Source of the DNA: a virus
Virus record (IMG/VR): IMGVR_UViG_3300025913_000060
Span: 1 to 46,297 of that record
DNA: 46,297 bases
Strand: one strand, 5' to 3'
Shown here: positions 7,575-14,254 of the stretch, piece by piece
Position numbering within the stretch: the stretch's first letter is position 1
How the letters are laid out: each line of letters begins with the position of its first letter
Translations under genes and position numbers: made by a program
The notes under the pieces: model-generated
What the model saw: only the letters and a program-made list of their open reading frames with translations
Database searches by the model: none
Told to the model about the DNA's origin: nothing

Positions 7575-8282
7575 TCAGGCAGGGGTGAGGGTGCGCTTCG
7601 CCGGCGGGGCGAGCGGCTTGGTGGGGAACGGATTGCGGGAATGCGGCAGGTGCGGCAGGTAGCGGGTGAGCCGCTCGCGGAATTCATCGGCGGCGTCGGG
7701 CCAGGGCCAGACACGGATGCGCCCGACGATGCGCACCGGCTTCAGACGTTCATAGCCCCAGGGGAAGGGTGCGGGCCGCATGAGATGGATGCGCTCGGTC
7801 TCGAGCATGCGCATGTCCATCAGCTTCACGGCCTCGTTGATGTCATCGGCGAGCGGGTATGCGACACCGGCGGCGGCGTGCACCACCACGTCGAGCCGCT
7901 GCTTGAGCGTGCGGATGGCCTCGCGCACGCAGACGGGCCCCAGAATGTTGTGCGACTCGGCTGCAATGTTTTCGAGCGCCCTGGCGACCGGCGTGGCAAT
8001 GTCGCCCATGAAGGCCTCATGCACATCATGCAGGAGGAAAGCGGCGGCGATGTCGTCGCGCCCGGTCTCGCGCTTCAGCGCATCGGCGCCCAGCACCGAA
8101 TGCTGCGCCACGCTGTAGACTCCGGCGCGCACATGGCCATCAAAACGGGCGATGCGGGCCAGCGATTCCGGCACGTCCACCTCGAAATCGACCATGCCGG
8201 GCGTGGGCCGCAGCAGGTCAAAGGCGATGCCGGTGGCCGTCTGTTTCCAGACGGCGGGTTCTTCCTTGGGGTGTGGCAGCAT
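7575..8282 (-). CDS. HD-domain phosphohydrolase (YfbR-like nucleotidase type)
   Basis: This 235-aa HD protein has the metal ligands H61 (SVAQHSVLGA), H85-D86 (LLHDVHEAFMGDI) and E89, with D94 in the same block. A further Asp lies downstream in a helix (EAVKLMDMRMLE). This matches HD hydrolases of the 5'-deoxynucleotidase/YfbR type, so the likely reaction is removal of phosphate from deoxynucleotides. With the MazG-like gene it would adjust nucleotide pools in infected cells. The C-terminal 40 residues are Pro-rich. The start overlaps the stop of the upstream gene by one base (TGATG). Confidence 0.85.
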   Translation of the reverse strand: MLPHPKEEPAVWKQTATGIAFDLLRPTPGMVDFEVDVPESLARIARFDGHVRAGVYSVAQHSVLGADALKRETGRDDIAAAFLLHDVHEAFMGDIATPVARALENIAAESHNILGPVCVREAIRTLKQRLDVVVHAAAGVAYPLADDINEAVKLMDMRMLETERIHLMRPAPFPWGYERLKPVRIVGRIRVWPWPDAADEFRERLTRYLPHLPHSRNPFPTKPLAPPAKRTLTPA

Positions 8283-8827
8283 CAGCCCTTCACCCCGCGC
8301 AAGGGCTCGCGCTTCTGGATGTCGGCGATCTTGTGGGAAATGGCGTCGCCCAGCACATGCATCTCGCGCGCCTCGCTGCGGAGGCTTTCAATAAGCGGGC
8401 GCAGCCTGGTGATCGTGAGGTCACTGTCCTTCAACGCGGCTTCGAGTTTGAACACCTTGCCGGAGGCAAGTGAGGAATGTTCGACGAGGCCTTCGCACAG
8501 CAGACGGATGCCCTGCGGCAGCATGGTGGGTGCTGGGCGCCGGGCCGGCTGGAAGACCTGGCGGCTGTTCTCTTCGTTCTCCTCGGCTTGGTCGGCCTGT
8601 TCGAGGGCGCCGGATTTCTTCAGCGCGATAGCCGAGGCAGCATCGCCATGGGTCTTGATCTGGTCTTTCGACCAGCCGGCGCGTTCAAGGTCTTTTTCGG
8701 TGACAACGCCCTCGGCATGGCCACGCGACAGGATGACGATGTCGTCCGCCATCCGGGCCTTGATATCGGCGGCGAGATGGCGGGGCGGCAGGCCGCCGGT
8801 GGAGACTGGTGTGTGGTCGAGTGACAT
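8282..8827 (-). CDS. First gene of the leftward early operon, unknown function
   Basis: This 181-aa, mostly helical protein has an N-terminal segment (VTEKDLERAGWSKDQIKTHG, about 42-61) resembling a helix-turn-helix. A charged linker rich in Glu, Gln and Ala and a C-terminal helical region follow (LEAALKDSDLTITRLRPLIE). I do not recognise the family. It is the promoter-proximal gene under the operator-controlled leftward promoter and has a GAGGGG Shine-Dalgarno. It would therefore be made first after induction, as expected for an early regulator; that role is inference. Confidence 0.7.
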   Translation of the reverse strand: MSLDHTPVSTGGLPPRHLAADIKARMADDIVILSRGHAEGVVTEKDLERAGWSKDQIKTHGDAASAIALKKSGALEQADQAEENEENSRQVFQPARRPAPTMLPQGIRLLCEGLVEHSSLASGKVFKLEAALKDSDLTITRLRPLIESLRSEAREMHVLGDAISHKIADIQKREPLRGVKG

Positions 8828-8850
8828 GGTCCCCTCCTCGGTGGAGGGGG

Positions 8851-8879
8851 AACCTAATGCGGACTATTGTCCGTGTCAA
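8851..8879 (-). promoter_or_regulatory. Leftward early promoter (PL-like) with operator in its spacer
   Basis: On the minus strand TTGACA (8879-8874) and TAGGTT (8856-8851) are exactly 17 bp apart. The spacer contains the operator palindrome CGGAC-TATT-GTCCG at 8860-8873. Transcription would start about 17 nt before the ATG at 8827. A repressor bound in the spacer would block RNA polymerase, which fits the phage early-promoter model. Confidence 0.75.
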
Positions 8880-8887
8880 GCACTTTA

Positions 8888-8936
8888 CGGACTATTGTCC
8901 GTTTCACGTGAAACCACGGCGCGGACTCATATCCGC
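8888..8936. promoter_or_regulatory. Additional operator sites upstream of PL
   Basis: A second perfect copy of CGGAC-TATT-GTCCG lies at 8888-8901, centred 28 bp from the first. A diverged relative, GCGGA-CTCATA-TCCGC, lies at 8921-8936 and overlaps the stop codon of the zinc-ribbon gene. All fit RCGGA-N6-TCCGY. The spacing of two perfect sites by about 28 bp suggests cooperative binding of repressor dimers. Confidence 0.7.
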
Positions 8937-9241
8937 AACCCGCAGCCCTGGCAATGCGTCCAGGCCCGCGAATTGGCGGTCTGGCAGTTCACGCAGATCT
9001 TGGGGCTCTCGGTCTGGATGCGGGCCCTGCCGATGCGCAGGGCGCGCTCGCGCGCCGGCATGGCGCAGACGGCGATGAAGGCGAACAGGCCGAAGAAAAG
9101 CCCGAGAATGAACCAGATCAGGCTGGACCGGCGCTTCGAGGATGCCACCACGGCGGTGAAGACCGCGCAGACAAACCAGAAGCCGATGAAGAACACCGTG
9201 GCAATACTCAGGGCGCCGAGCAGGCCCAACAGGAACATCAT
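8927..9241 (-). CDS. Two-helix membrane protein with C-terminal zinc ribbon
   Basis: This 104-aa protein has hydrophobic segments at about 3-35 and 41-61. A basic linker (ARERALRIGRARIQ) and a zinc ribbon with C83, C86, C97 and C100 (CVNC and CQGC) follow. The ribbon would face the cytoplasm if the N-terminus does. It lies directly downstream of the repressor, overlapping its stop, and is read in the same direction. It should therefore be expressed in the lysogen. Expression with the repressor and membrane location make it a candidate superinfection-exclusion factor; no homology supports that directly. Confidence 0.7.
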   Translation of the reverse strand: MMFLLGLLGALSIATVFFIGFWFVCAVFTAVVASSKRRSSLIWFILGLFFGLFAFIAVCAMPARERALRIGRARIQTESPKICVNCQTANSRAWTHCQGCGLRI

Positions 9242-9996
9242 AATTCGCTCACCGCTATGTAGGGTTCTCCAAACAGTCTGACCGCCGAGAGCACCACGCC
9301 GATGATGATGCCTTGCGTCTCGTCAACCTGCACCGGCGGGTTGGGGAAAACAAGCGGCTTCCAGGCGGGATTGGGTGATTCCGGCTGCAGTTCGATACGG
9401 TCACGAAAGATGCGCAGGGTCTTGACGGTGAGTTCGCGGTCGGGATGGCCGTCGCGGCTGCGCTGCACGACCACGCGCACCCCGTCGCGCGGTTCGCCAT
9501 AGCGCTTTTCCCAGGCTTCCAGCGTCACGCACAGCACCCACATGCCCGGCAGGATGCCGGCATTGACCATGGAATCACCGCCCACTTCGTCCGCGAACTG
9601 GTCATCGGGCCGGAAGCGTGGATCCGGCGAGATGGCCACCCGGCGGTAGTCACCGTCCTGATCGTAGAGATTCTGCTCGCGGAACAGGCCGGCCTGGACC
9701 AGCCCGCCATAGGCAACGCCCGGCTGAAGGTTGCGGGGTTCAACATAAAGGGGTTCCGCCGAGAGGGCGCTGCCGCCCCCTTCCTCACCCGTGAGATCGG
9801 AGATTTCACAAGGTATGGCGCGGGCGATCGCTGCGATGGTGGGGAAGCGCAGGGTGCGCGTGGGGCTCGCCAGAAACTTGTTCAGCGTGTCAGGGTTCAA
9901 ATTGGCCTCGATCGAAACGGCACGCGGGGTCTTGCCGACTCGTTTGAGCTGTTCGCGGATATTGGTCCGCAGGCGTTCGCTATCAATGTCTTTCAT
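9238..9996 (-). CDS. S24/LexA-type phage repressor
   Basis: This 252-aa CI-like lysogeny repressor has an N-terminal helix-turn-helix domain (about 5-68) and a C-terminal S24 autoprotease domain. The domain carries a plausible Ala-Gly cleavage site (VQAG, A102-G103), the catalytic Ser142 in GGDSMV and Lys192 in TVKTLR. RecA-stimulated self-cleavage would link induction to DNA damage. The ATG at 9996 lacks a Shine-Dalgarno. An operator covers the -10-like TAGAAT just upstream, so the message is probably leaderless and autoregulated. Longer in-frame starts up to 10122 would run through both operators and are rejected. Confidence 0.92.
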   Translation of the reverse strand: MKDIDSERLRTNIREQLKRVGKTPRAVSIEANLNPDTLNKFLASPTRTLRFPTIAAIARAIPCEISDLTGEEGGGSALSAEPLYVEPRNLQPGVAYGGLVQAGLFREQNLYDQDGDYRRVAISPDPRFRPDDQFADEVGGDSMVNAGILPGMWVLCVTLEAWEKRYGEPRDGVRVVVQRSRDGHPDRELTVKTLRIFRDRIELQPESPNPAWKPLVFPNPPVQVDETQGIIIGVVLSAVRLFGEPYIAVSEL

Positions 9997-9998
9997 GC

Positions 9999-10014
9999 AC
10001 GGAATTCTATCCGT
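9999..10014 (-). promoter_or_regulatory. Operator overlapping the repressor promoter
   Basis: The sequence ACGGA-ATTCTA-TCCGT is a perfect 5-bp inverted repeat of the phage operator class. On the minus strand it contains TAGAAT (10009-10004), a good -10 hexamer that would start transcription at or next to the repressor ATG (9996). The -35 region is poor, as is usual for a promoter activated by its own repressor. A weaker half-matching site (GCGGA-N6-TCCTT) lies at 10033-10048. Confidence 0.6.
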
Positions 10015-10047
10015 GGCGCGCTGATTTGCCGAGCGGACAGAAATCCT

Positions 10048-10076
10048 TTGACAGCACGGACTATTGTCCGTATTAC
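10048..10076 (+). promoter_or_regulatory. Rightward promoter (PR-like) with operator in its spacer
   Basis: TTGACA (10048-10053) and TATTAC (10071-10076) are 17 bp apart, with the perfect operator CGGAC-TATT-GTCCG at 10057-10070 in the spacer. This copies the layout of the leftward promoter. The expected start site is about 10083, only about three bases before the ATG at 10086, so the first message would be essentially leaderless. Confidence 0.78.
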
Positions 10077-10085
10077 TGCCCGCCC

Positions 10086-10397
10086 ATGGACATTTCCTTT
10101 GCTCCCGAACCGATCGAAGCACAGCTTTCCCTGCGCGAACAGCTGGTCATGGTGGCTAATGCCTATGCAGCGGCCACCAACCTGAAGCTTGCCACCGTGT
10201 CCTCCAAGGTGCTGGGCCGCTGGCACATCCTGCCGGGGCTGGCGAGCGGCGCAAATGACGTGAGCACCGCACGCTTTGAACAGGCGATGCTGTGGTTTTC
10301 CAGCCATTGGCCCGACAGCGCGGTCTGGCCGGACCGCGTGGCGCGGCCTGTCCCCAAGCCGGATCAGGCCGTGCCGGCCGTCGGCGAGGTTGCCTGA
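10086..10397 (+). CDS. Cro-like/small regulatory protein
   Basis: This 103-aa protein is the first gene of the rightward operon. Its N-terminal half is helical (LREQLVMVANAYAAATNLKL, then ATVSSKVLG), consistent with a helix-turn-helix. It continues with the conserved-looking ARFEQAMLWFSSHWPD and a Pro-rich tail. Location at the operator-controlled PR opposite the repressor is the Cro position. The ATG at 10086 has no Shine-Dalgarno and lies next to the expected transcription start, suggesting leaderless translation. I infer a DNA-binding regulator; exact family not named. Confidence 0.7.
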   Translation: MDISFAPEPIEAQLSLREQLVMVANAYAAATNLKLATVSSKVLGRWHILPGLASGANDVSTARFEQAMLWFSSHWPDSAVWPDRVARPVPKPDQAVPAVGEVA

Positions 10398-10408
10398 TGC
10401 GTGGCCGC

Positions 10409-10690
10409 TCATTGGTGACGCAAGGCCTCGATGCCGCGTTGCAGGTTTTCAGCCTGACGGCAGCATTCCGCGGCGAAAGGTTTCAATGCCGCCGGCGAGG
10501 CCTGCGCCTGGCGCTTCAGCCGTGCGGCGATGTCGCGCAGCGTGTGGTCCACCAGAAAGCGGCGGCGCTCCGGGCGTTCGAGCATCAGCCCGGATTCCAG
10601 ACTGTCGATCAGCTTGAGCAGCAGCAACTCGCTCACCGCCACGCGCGCCGCCACCGAGACCTCGCTGCGTGGCTTCGTGTTTGTGTTCAT
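10409..10690 (-). CDS. Small helical protein, unknown, antisense to the switch operon
   Basis: This 93-aa, largely helical protein has blocks SVAARVAVSELLLLKLIDSL and ERRRFLVDHTLRDIAARLKR. No named domain is recognised. It is read leftward and converges on the Cro-like gene, with 11 bp between their stops. It is divergent from the gene at 10803. A GGGAAAGGG Shine-Dalgarno precedes two adjacent ATGs (10693 and 10690). Its own promoter region contains a bipartite inverted repeat, so it may belong to a second small control circuit. Confidence 0.6.
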   Translation of the reverse strand: MNTNTKPRSEVSVAARVAVSELLLLKLIDSLESGLMLERPERRRFLVDHTLRDIAARLKRQAQASPAALKPFAAECCRQAENLQRGIEALRHQ

Positions 10691-10759
10691 CATTTCACCC
10701 TTTCCCGTGGCGGTGTCGCGCCCCGCATGTTTCGCAGCGTGCAGCAGCCTCCCTCCGCC

Positions 10760-10797
10760 GTCACGGGAACCTTTCACTGTCACGTTCCCGGAGTGAC
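10760..10797. promoter_or_regulatory. Bipartite inverted repeat between divergent genes
   Basis: The inner arms CGGGAAC (10764-10770) and GTTCCCG (10784-10790) are 13 bp apart. They are bracketed by outer arms GTCAC (10760-10764) and GTGAC (10793-10797). It lies between the leftward 10409-10690 gene and the rightward 10803 gene. The sequence differs from the repressor operator, so another DNA-binding protein, perhaps the product of 10803, would be expected to bind. Confidence 0.5.
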
Positions 10798-10802
10798 GCA
10801 GC

Positions 10803-11282
10803 ATGGATGAGCAATTCTTCCGGCAAATCCCCGAGCGCGATGCCATCGCCCTGAAGGAAGCGGCCCGCGCCCTCGTCGAGAAGGTGGGCGGCGTGCGAGC
10901 TGCGGCGGCCCTGCTCCGCCGGTCGGCGTCGCGCATCTCGGAAGCGATCGATGTGCATCACATGGATCGCTGGCTGAACCTCGAACAGGTTGCCGAACTT
11001 GAATGCAAGGCCGAGGCGCCGATCGTGACACGGGCTTTGGCGAGCCTGCACCACCTGCAGGTCGAGCGGGCGCCCACACCGCTGGTGGCGCCATGGAATG
11101 AACGCCTGGCCCATATCATCGCCACCTGCAGCAAGGTGGAAAGCGATCTCGCCGTCTCGAATTCCGACAACGTGATCGACCTGAAGGAAGCGCGCGCCAT
11201 GAGCGCGCCGGTCGACGAGGCCATCGCAGCCCTTGATTCCCTGCGCCAGGCCCTCGACAAGGTGAAGCGGGGCGCTGCATGA
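10803..11282 (+). CDS. Putative DNA-binding regulator (CII-like position)
   Basis: This 159-aa protein has a helix-turn-helix-like stretch GGVRAAAALLRRSASRISEA (about 29-48), followed by IDVHHMDRWLNLEQVAELE. That reads like a small family of phage regulators with a conserved aspartate/histidine turn. The C-terminal third has a coiled segment (AIAALDSLRQALDKVKRG). It opens the rightward replication operon directly after a bipartite inverted repeat and overlaps the next gene by 4 bp (ATGA). Regulatory function is inferred from the motif and position. Confidence 0.68.
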   Translation: MDEQFFRQIPERDAIALKEAARALVEKVGGVRAAAALLRRSASRISEAIDVHHMDRWLNLEQVAELECKAEAPIVTRALASLHHLQVERAPTPLVAPWNERLAHIIATCSKVESDLAVSNSDNVIDLKEARAMSAPVDEAIAALDSLRQALDKVKRGAA

Positions 11283-11647
11283 CCGCCCGCCACTACTGCC
11301 CGAATCCCGATCATTGTACCGGCAAGCCACACCGCCCCTGTCCCTGTGGCGCAAAATACAGCGACAAGCCGCGCGTCAGGCCCAGCCGGAGTGAGGCCCG
11401 CAAGGCGATGTGGGCCGACCCGGCCTACCGCACCAGGATGCTGGCCCATCTGGCAGTGGCGCGGGCCAAGAAGCTGGAACGTCTGGGTGCAATCCCTGTG
11501 CCTGCACATCTGAAAGGCTATGCCGCAACGATCCGCAATGCCGGCATCAGCGGTCGCGCCTTCTATGCCGCCATCAAGGCGGAAATCGCCCGACACCAGG
11601 CGGACTCCTCCCCCGCCCTGCCCCATCCCGAAAGCCGCGAGGTATAG
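11279..11647 (+). CDS. Small Cys-rich N-terminus protein, unknown
   Basis: This 122-aa basic protein has an N-terminal cysteine/histidine group (HYCPNPDHCTG, then CPCGAKYSDK), suggesting a small zinc-binding module. A helical region rich in Arg and Ala follows (SRSEARKAMWADPAYRTRML). It overlaps the upstream regulator by 4 bp and ends 2 bp before the primase start, so it is expressed with replication genes. A nucleic-acid-binding accessory role is plausible; I do not recognise the family. Confidence 0.65.
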   Translation: MTARHYCPNPDHCTGKPHRPCPCGAKYSDKPRVRPSRSEARKAMWADPAYRTRMLAHLAVARAKKLERLGAIPVPAHLKGYAATIRNAGISGRAFYAAIKAEIARHQADSSPALPHPESREV

Positions 11648-11649
11648 GG

Positions 11650-12810
11650 ATGGGGCCGCATTTTTCCGACGAACAGATTGCCGACATCAAGGGGCGCACC
11701 GACATTGCCGATCTCGCCATGCGGCTGGGCGCGGTGCTGCGCCGGCGCGGCACCAGCCATATCGGTTCCTGCCCGATGTGCGGCGGCGGCAAACGCGCCA
11801 CTCGCTTCAAGGTGGATGCCAGGGGCTGGGCCTGTGCTGTCTGTTCGGATGGCGGCGACGTGATCCGCCTGGTGCAGCGCGCCACCAGCTGCAGTTTTGC
11901 CGCCGCGATCGATTATCTGGGCGGCACGCGCGAGCTCAGCGACGCTGAAAAGCGCGCCTTGAAGGACAAGCGCGAGCGCGAGGAAAAGGCCCGCGCCGCT
12001 GAGCAGGCGCGCTACCGAAAGCGGGAATTCGACCGCTGCGTGGCCATCCGCTCGCAATGCCGCGCCGTTTCGCGCGACAGCGTGGTGGGCCGCTATCTCG
12101 ACTGGCGGCACATCGTGCTGCCGCAATCGGCCTTGGTGCGCGAGCATCCGAATCTGGCCTATTTCGATGGCGAGGTGGAAGACGCGCGTGGCTTCAAGAG
12201 CCCGCGCAAGCTGCATGAAGGCCCGGCCATGGTGGCGGACTTCGTAGGCCCTGACGGCGCTTTCACCGGATTGCACATCACCTGGCTGGCCGGGCATGGC
12301 GGCGGCAAGGCGCAGATCGTCGATCCTGAAACCGGCGAGGTTCTGCCTTCGAAAAAAATGCGCGGGCACAAGCTAGGCTCGCATCTGGTGCTGCGGCATG
12401 TGGAAAACCCGTCGCGCCTGTTCATGGGCGAAGGCATCGAGACGACGCTTTCGGTCGCGGTGGCGCTGCATGCCACGGGCCGCCTGCGGGCCGGTGATGA
12501 ATTCTGGGCGGCGGGTGACCTGGGCAATCTGGGCGGGCCGCATGCCGGCATGGTCGATCACACCACGCTCAAAACCGACAAGGGCCGGGCGCTGCGCATT
12601 CCCGGCCCGCGGCCCGGCGATGGCGAGGCGATTGTCATTCCGCCTTCCGTCTCTTCGCTGGTGCTGCTGGGCGATGGTGACAGCGAGCGCGAACTGACGC
12701 GCCATGCCATGGAGCGCGGCCGCGCGCGCTATGCCCGCGCCGGCCTGACCATCGCCACCGCCATGGCCGCCGATGGCGCTGACTTCAACAACATGCTGGG
12801 GGCGGCATGA
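11650..12810 (+). CDS. Phage DNA primase (CHC2 zinc finger plus Toprim)
   Basis: This 386-aa primase-type protein has a CHC2-like zinc finger from C41, C44, C62 and C65 (CPMC and CAVC) in its N-terminal domain, with the usual GGDVIRLVQR that follows. A charged helical linker (about 98-130) leads to a Toprim-like domain. Its acidic motif GEGIETTLSVAVAL begins near residue 260 and a DxD-like GDGDSEREL lies near 342. It would synthesise primers for phage DNA replication. The ATG at 11650 directly follows the previous stop. It overlaps the next small frame by 4 bp. Confidence 0.87.
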   Translation: MGPHFSDEQIADIKGRTDIADLAMRLGAVLRRRGTSHIGSCPMCGGGKRATRFKVDARGWACAVCSDGGDVIRLVQRATSCSFAAAIDYLGGTRELSDAEKRALKDKREREEKARAAEQARYRKREFDRCVAIRSQCRAVSRDSVVGRYLDWRHIVLPQSALVREHPNLAYFDGEVEDARGFKSPRKLHEGPAMVADFVGPDGAFTGLHITWLAGHGGGKAQIVDPETGEVLPSKKMRGHKLGSHLVLRHVENPSRLFMGEGIETTLSVAVALHATGRLRAGDEFWAAGDLGNLGGPHAGMVDHTTLKTDKGRALRIPGPRPGDGEAIVIPPSVSSLVLLGDGDSERELTRHAMERGRARYARAGLTIATAMAADGADFNNMLGAA

Positions 12811-12911
12811 GCGGGCGGCGTGGAATTGCATTACTGGCCTTCGCTGCGCTGGGCGCCCTGCTTGCCATGCTGGCCTTGCTGCTGATCTTCAAGACAGTGG
12901 GGGCGATATGA
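12807..12911 (+). CDS. 34-aa single-helix membrane peptide
   Basis: This short frame encodes a basic start (MSGRRG), one hydrophobic helix rich in Ala and Leu, and a KTVGAI tail. The ATG overlaps the primase stop (ATGA). Its stop overlaps the methylase ATG, also as ATGA. The double coupling argues that ribosomes do pass through it. It has no recognised relatives and could be a real membrane micropeptide or only a translational bridge. Confidence 0.5.
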   Translation: MSGRRGIALLAFAALGALLAMLALLLIFKTVGAI

Positions 12912-14254
12912 GCGTGCGCATCCTGATCGGCGATGTGCTGGCGCGGCTTCGCGCGCTGCCGGACGATAGCTATGACTGCGTGATCACCTCGCCGCCCTAT
13001 TGGGGCCTTCGTGATTATGGCGTGGCGGGCCAGATGGGCATGGAGCCAACGCTTGCCGAACATATCGCCGTGATGGTCGAAGTGTTCGAGGAAGTGCGGC
13101 GCGTGCTGAAGCCGGGCGGCACACTCTGGCTGAACTACGGCGACTGTTACGCCACCACACCTAATGGGCGCAGTGCCGCGGACACGAAAGCGGCGGGTAA
13201 CGATGATCGAACCTTCCGCGACAAGCCGTTCTCGACGGTCGGCCCGATCTTTGATGCAAACTATCGCACGCGCACCACTGGTGGAATTCATGCAGATCGC
13301 CGTGAAGATTCCGGCGGTCGCATCGTTGCCGGCGGCTATCTAAAGCCGAAAGACCTGTGCATGATTCCCAACCGGCTGGCGATCGCCCTTCAAGATGCGG
13401 GCTGGTGGGTGCGCAGCGAGATCATCTGGGCGAAGCCGAACGCGATGCCAGACTCTTCTGGCCGTTTCCGCCCGGCGACCAGCCACGAAAAAATATTCCT
13501 GCTCGCCAAATCCGATCAGGTGAAGTGGTGGGTGGCTCGCGACACGGGAGAGATCAGCGGCGCACCTGACCTCACAGAACGTTGCCCATTGATCACCTAC
13601 CCGGAAAAGTCAGGCGCGCGATGGATTGGATTGGGTCATTATTTTAATGCCGAGGAAGTCCGCCTTCCGCAATCTGCCGCCACGGTTCAACGGCTTGCCC
13701 AGAACGTCGATGACCAGGAAGGTTCCTCGCGCGCTGTGGGCAAGACGAATGGAAACATGAAAGCGGTGGGCCGGCGGCTCACAGGCTCGTCTCATGGGTG
13801 GCACACCCTCGGCGAAGCTATCCCGGAAACTGAACGTCGCGAGGACAAGCAGCGGGGCCACACCCGCCGCCATGCCGGGTTCAATGAGCGTTGGGACAAA
13901 ATGGAACGCGATGAGCAGGTGCAGAACGGCCGGCTGCTGCGCAACTATGAACCCGCACATCTTCCTGTTTGGCCGATGGCAACGGCAGCCTTCAGCGATG
14001 CGCATTTTGCGACCTTTCCTCCCGAACTCGTCGAACGCTGTCTGAAGGCCGGCAATCCGCCCGGCGGGCGCGTGCTTGATCCCTTCGGCGGGGCCGGCAC
14101 AACGGGACTGGTCTGCGCCATGCGCGGCATCGCCTGCGACCTGATCGAACTCAATCCGAAATATGCCGAGATGGCCCGTGCGCGCATCGCCGATGCCCAG
14201 GGCCCGCTCATTGCCAATGTCGAAATTGTTTCTGAAGTGGAGGTTGCAGCATGA
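12908..14254 (+). CDS. DNA methyltransferase, N4-cytosine/N6-adenine beta class
   Basis: This 448-aa S-adenosylmethionine-dependent amino-methyltransferase has the catalytic motif TSPPYWG (27-33) in the N-terminal part and the cofactor motif DPFGGAGTTG near residues 389-399. That order defines the beta class. TSPPYW is seen in both N4-cytosine and some N6-adenine enzymes, so the base cannot be fixed. The middle 200 residues would recognise the target. No restriction endonuclease is nearby, so it is an orphan methylase, likely protecting phage DNA from host enzymes. It overlaps both neighbours by 4 bp. Confidence 0.92.
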   Translation: MSVRILIGDVLARLRALPDDSYDCVITSPPYWGLRDYGVAGQMGMEPTLAEHIAVMVEVFEEVRRVLKPGGTLWLNYGDCYATTPNGRSAADTKAAGNDDRTFRDKPFSTVGPIFDANYRTRTTGGIHADRREDSGGRIVAGGYLKPKDLCMIPNRLAIALQDAGWWVRSEIIWAKPNAMPDSSGRFRPATSHEKIFLLAKSDQVKWWVARDTGEISGAPDLTERCPLITYPEKSGARWIGLGHYFNAEEVRLPQSAATVQRLAQNVDDQEGSSRAVGKTNGNMKAVGRRLTGSSHGWHTLGEAIPETERREDKQRGHTRRHAGFNERWDKMERDEQVQNGRLLRNYEPAHLPVWPMATAAFSDAHFATFPPELVERCLKAGNPPGGRVLDPFGGAGTTGLVCAMRGIACDLIELNPKYAEMARARIADAQGPLIANVEIVSEVEVAA

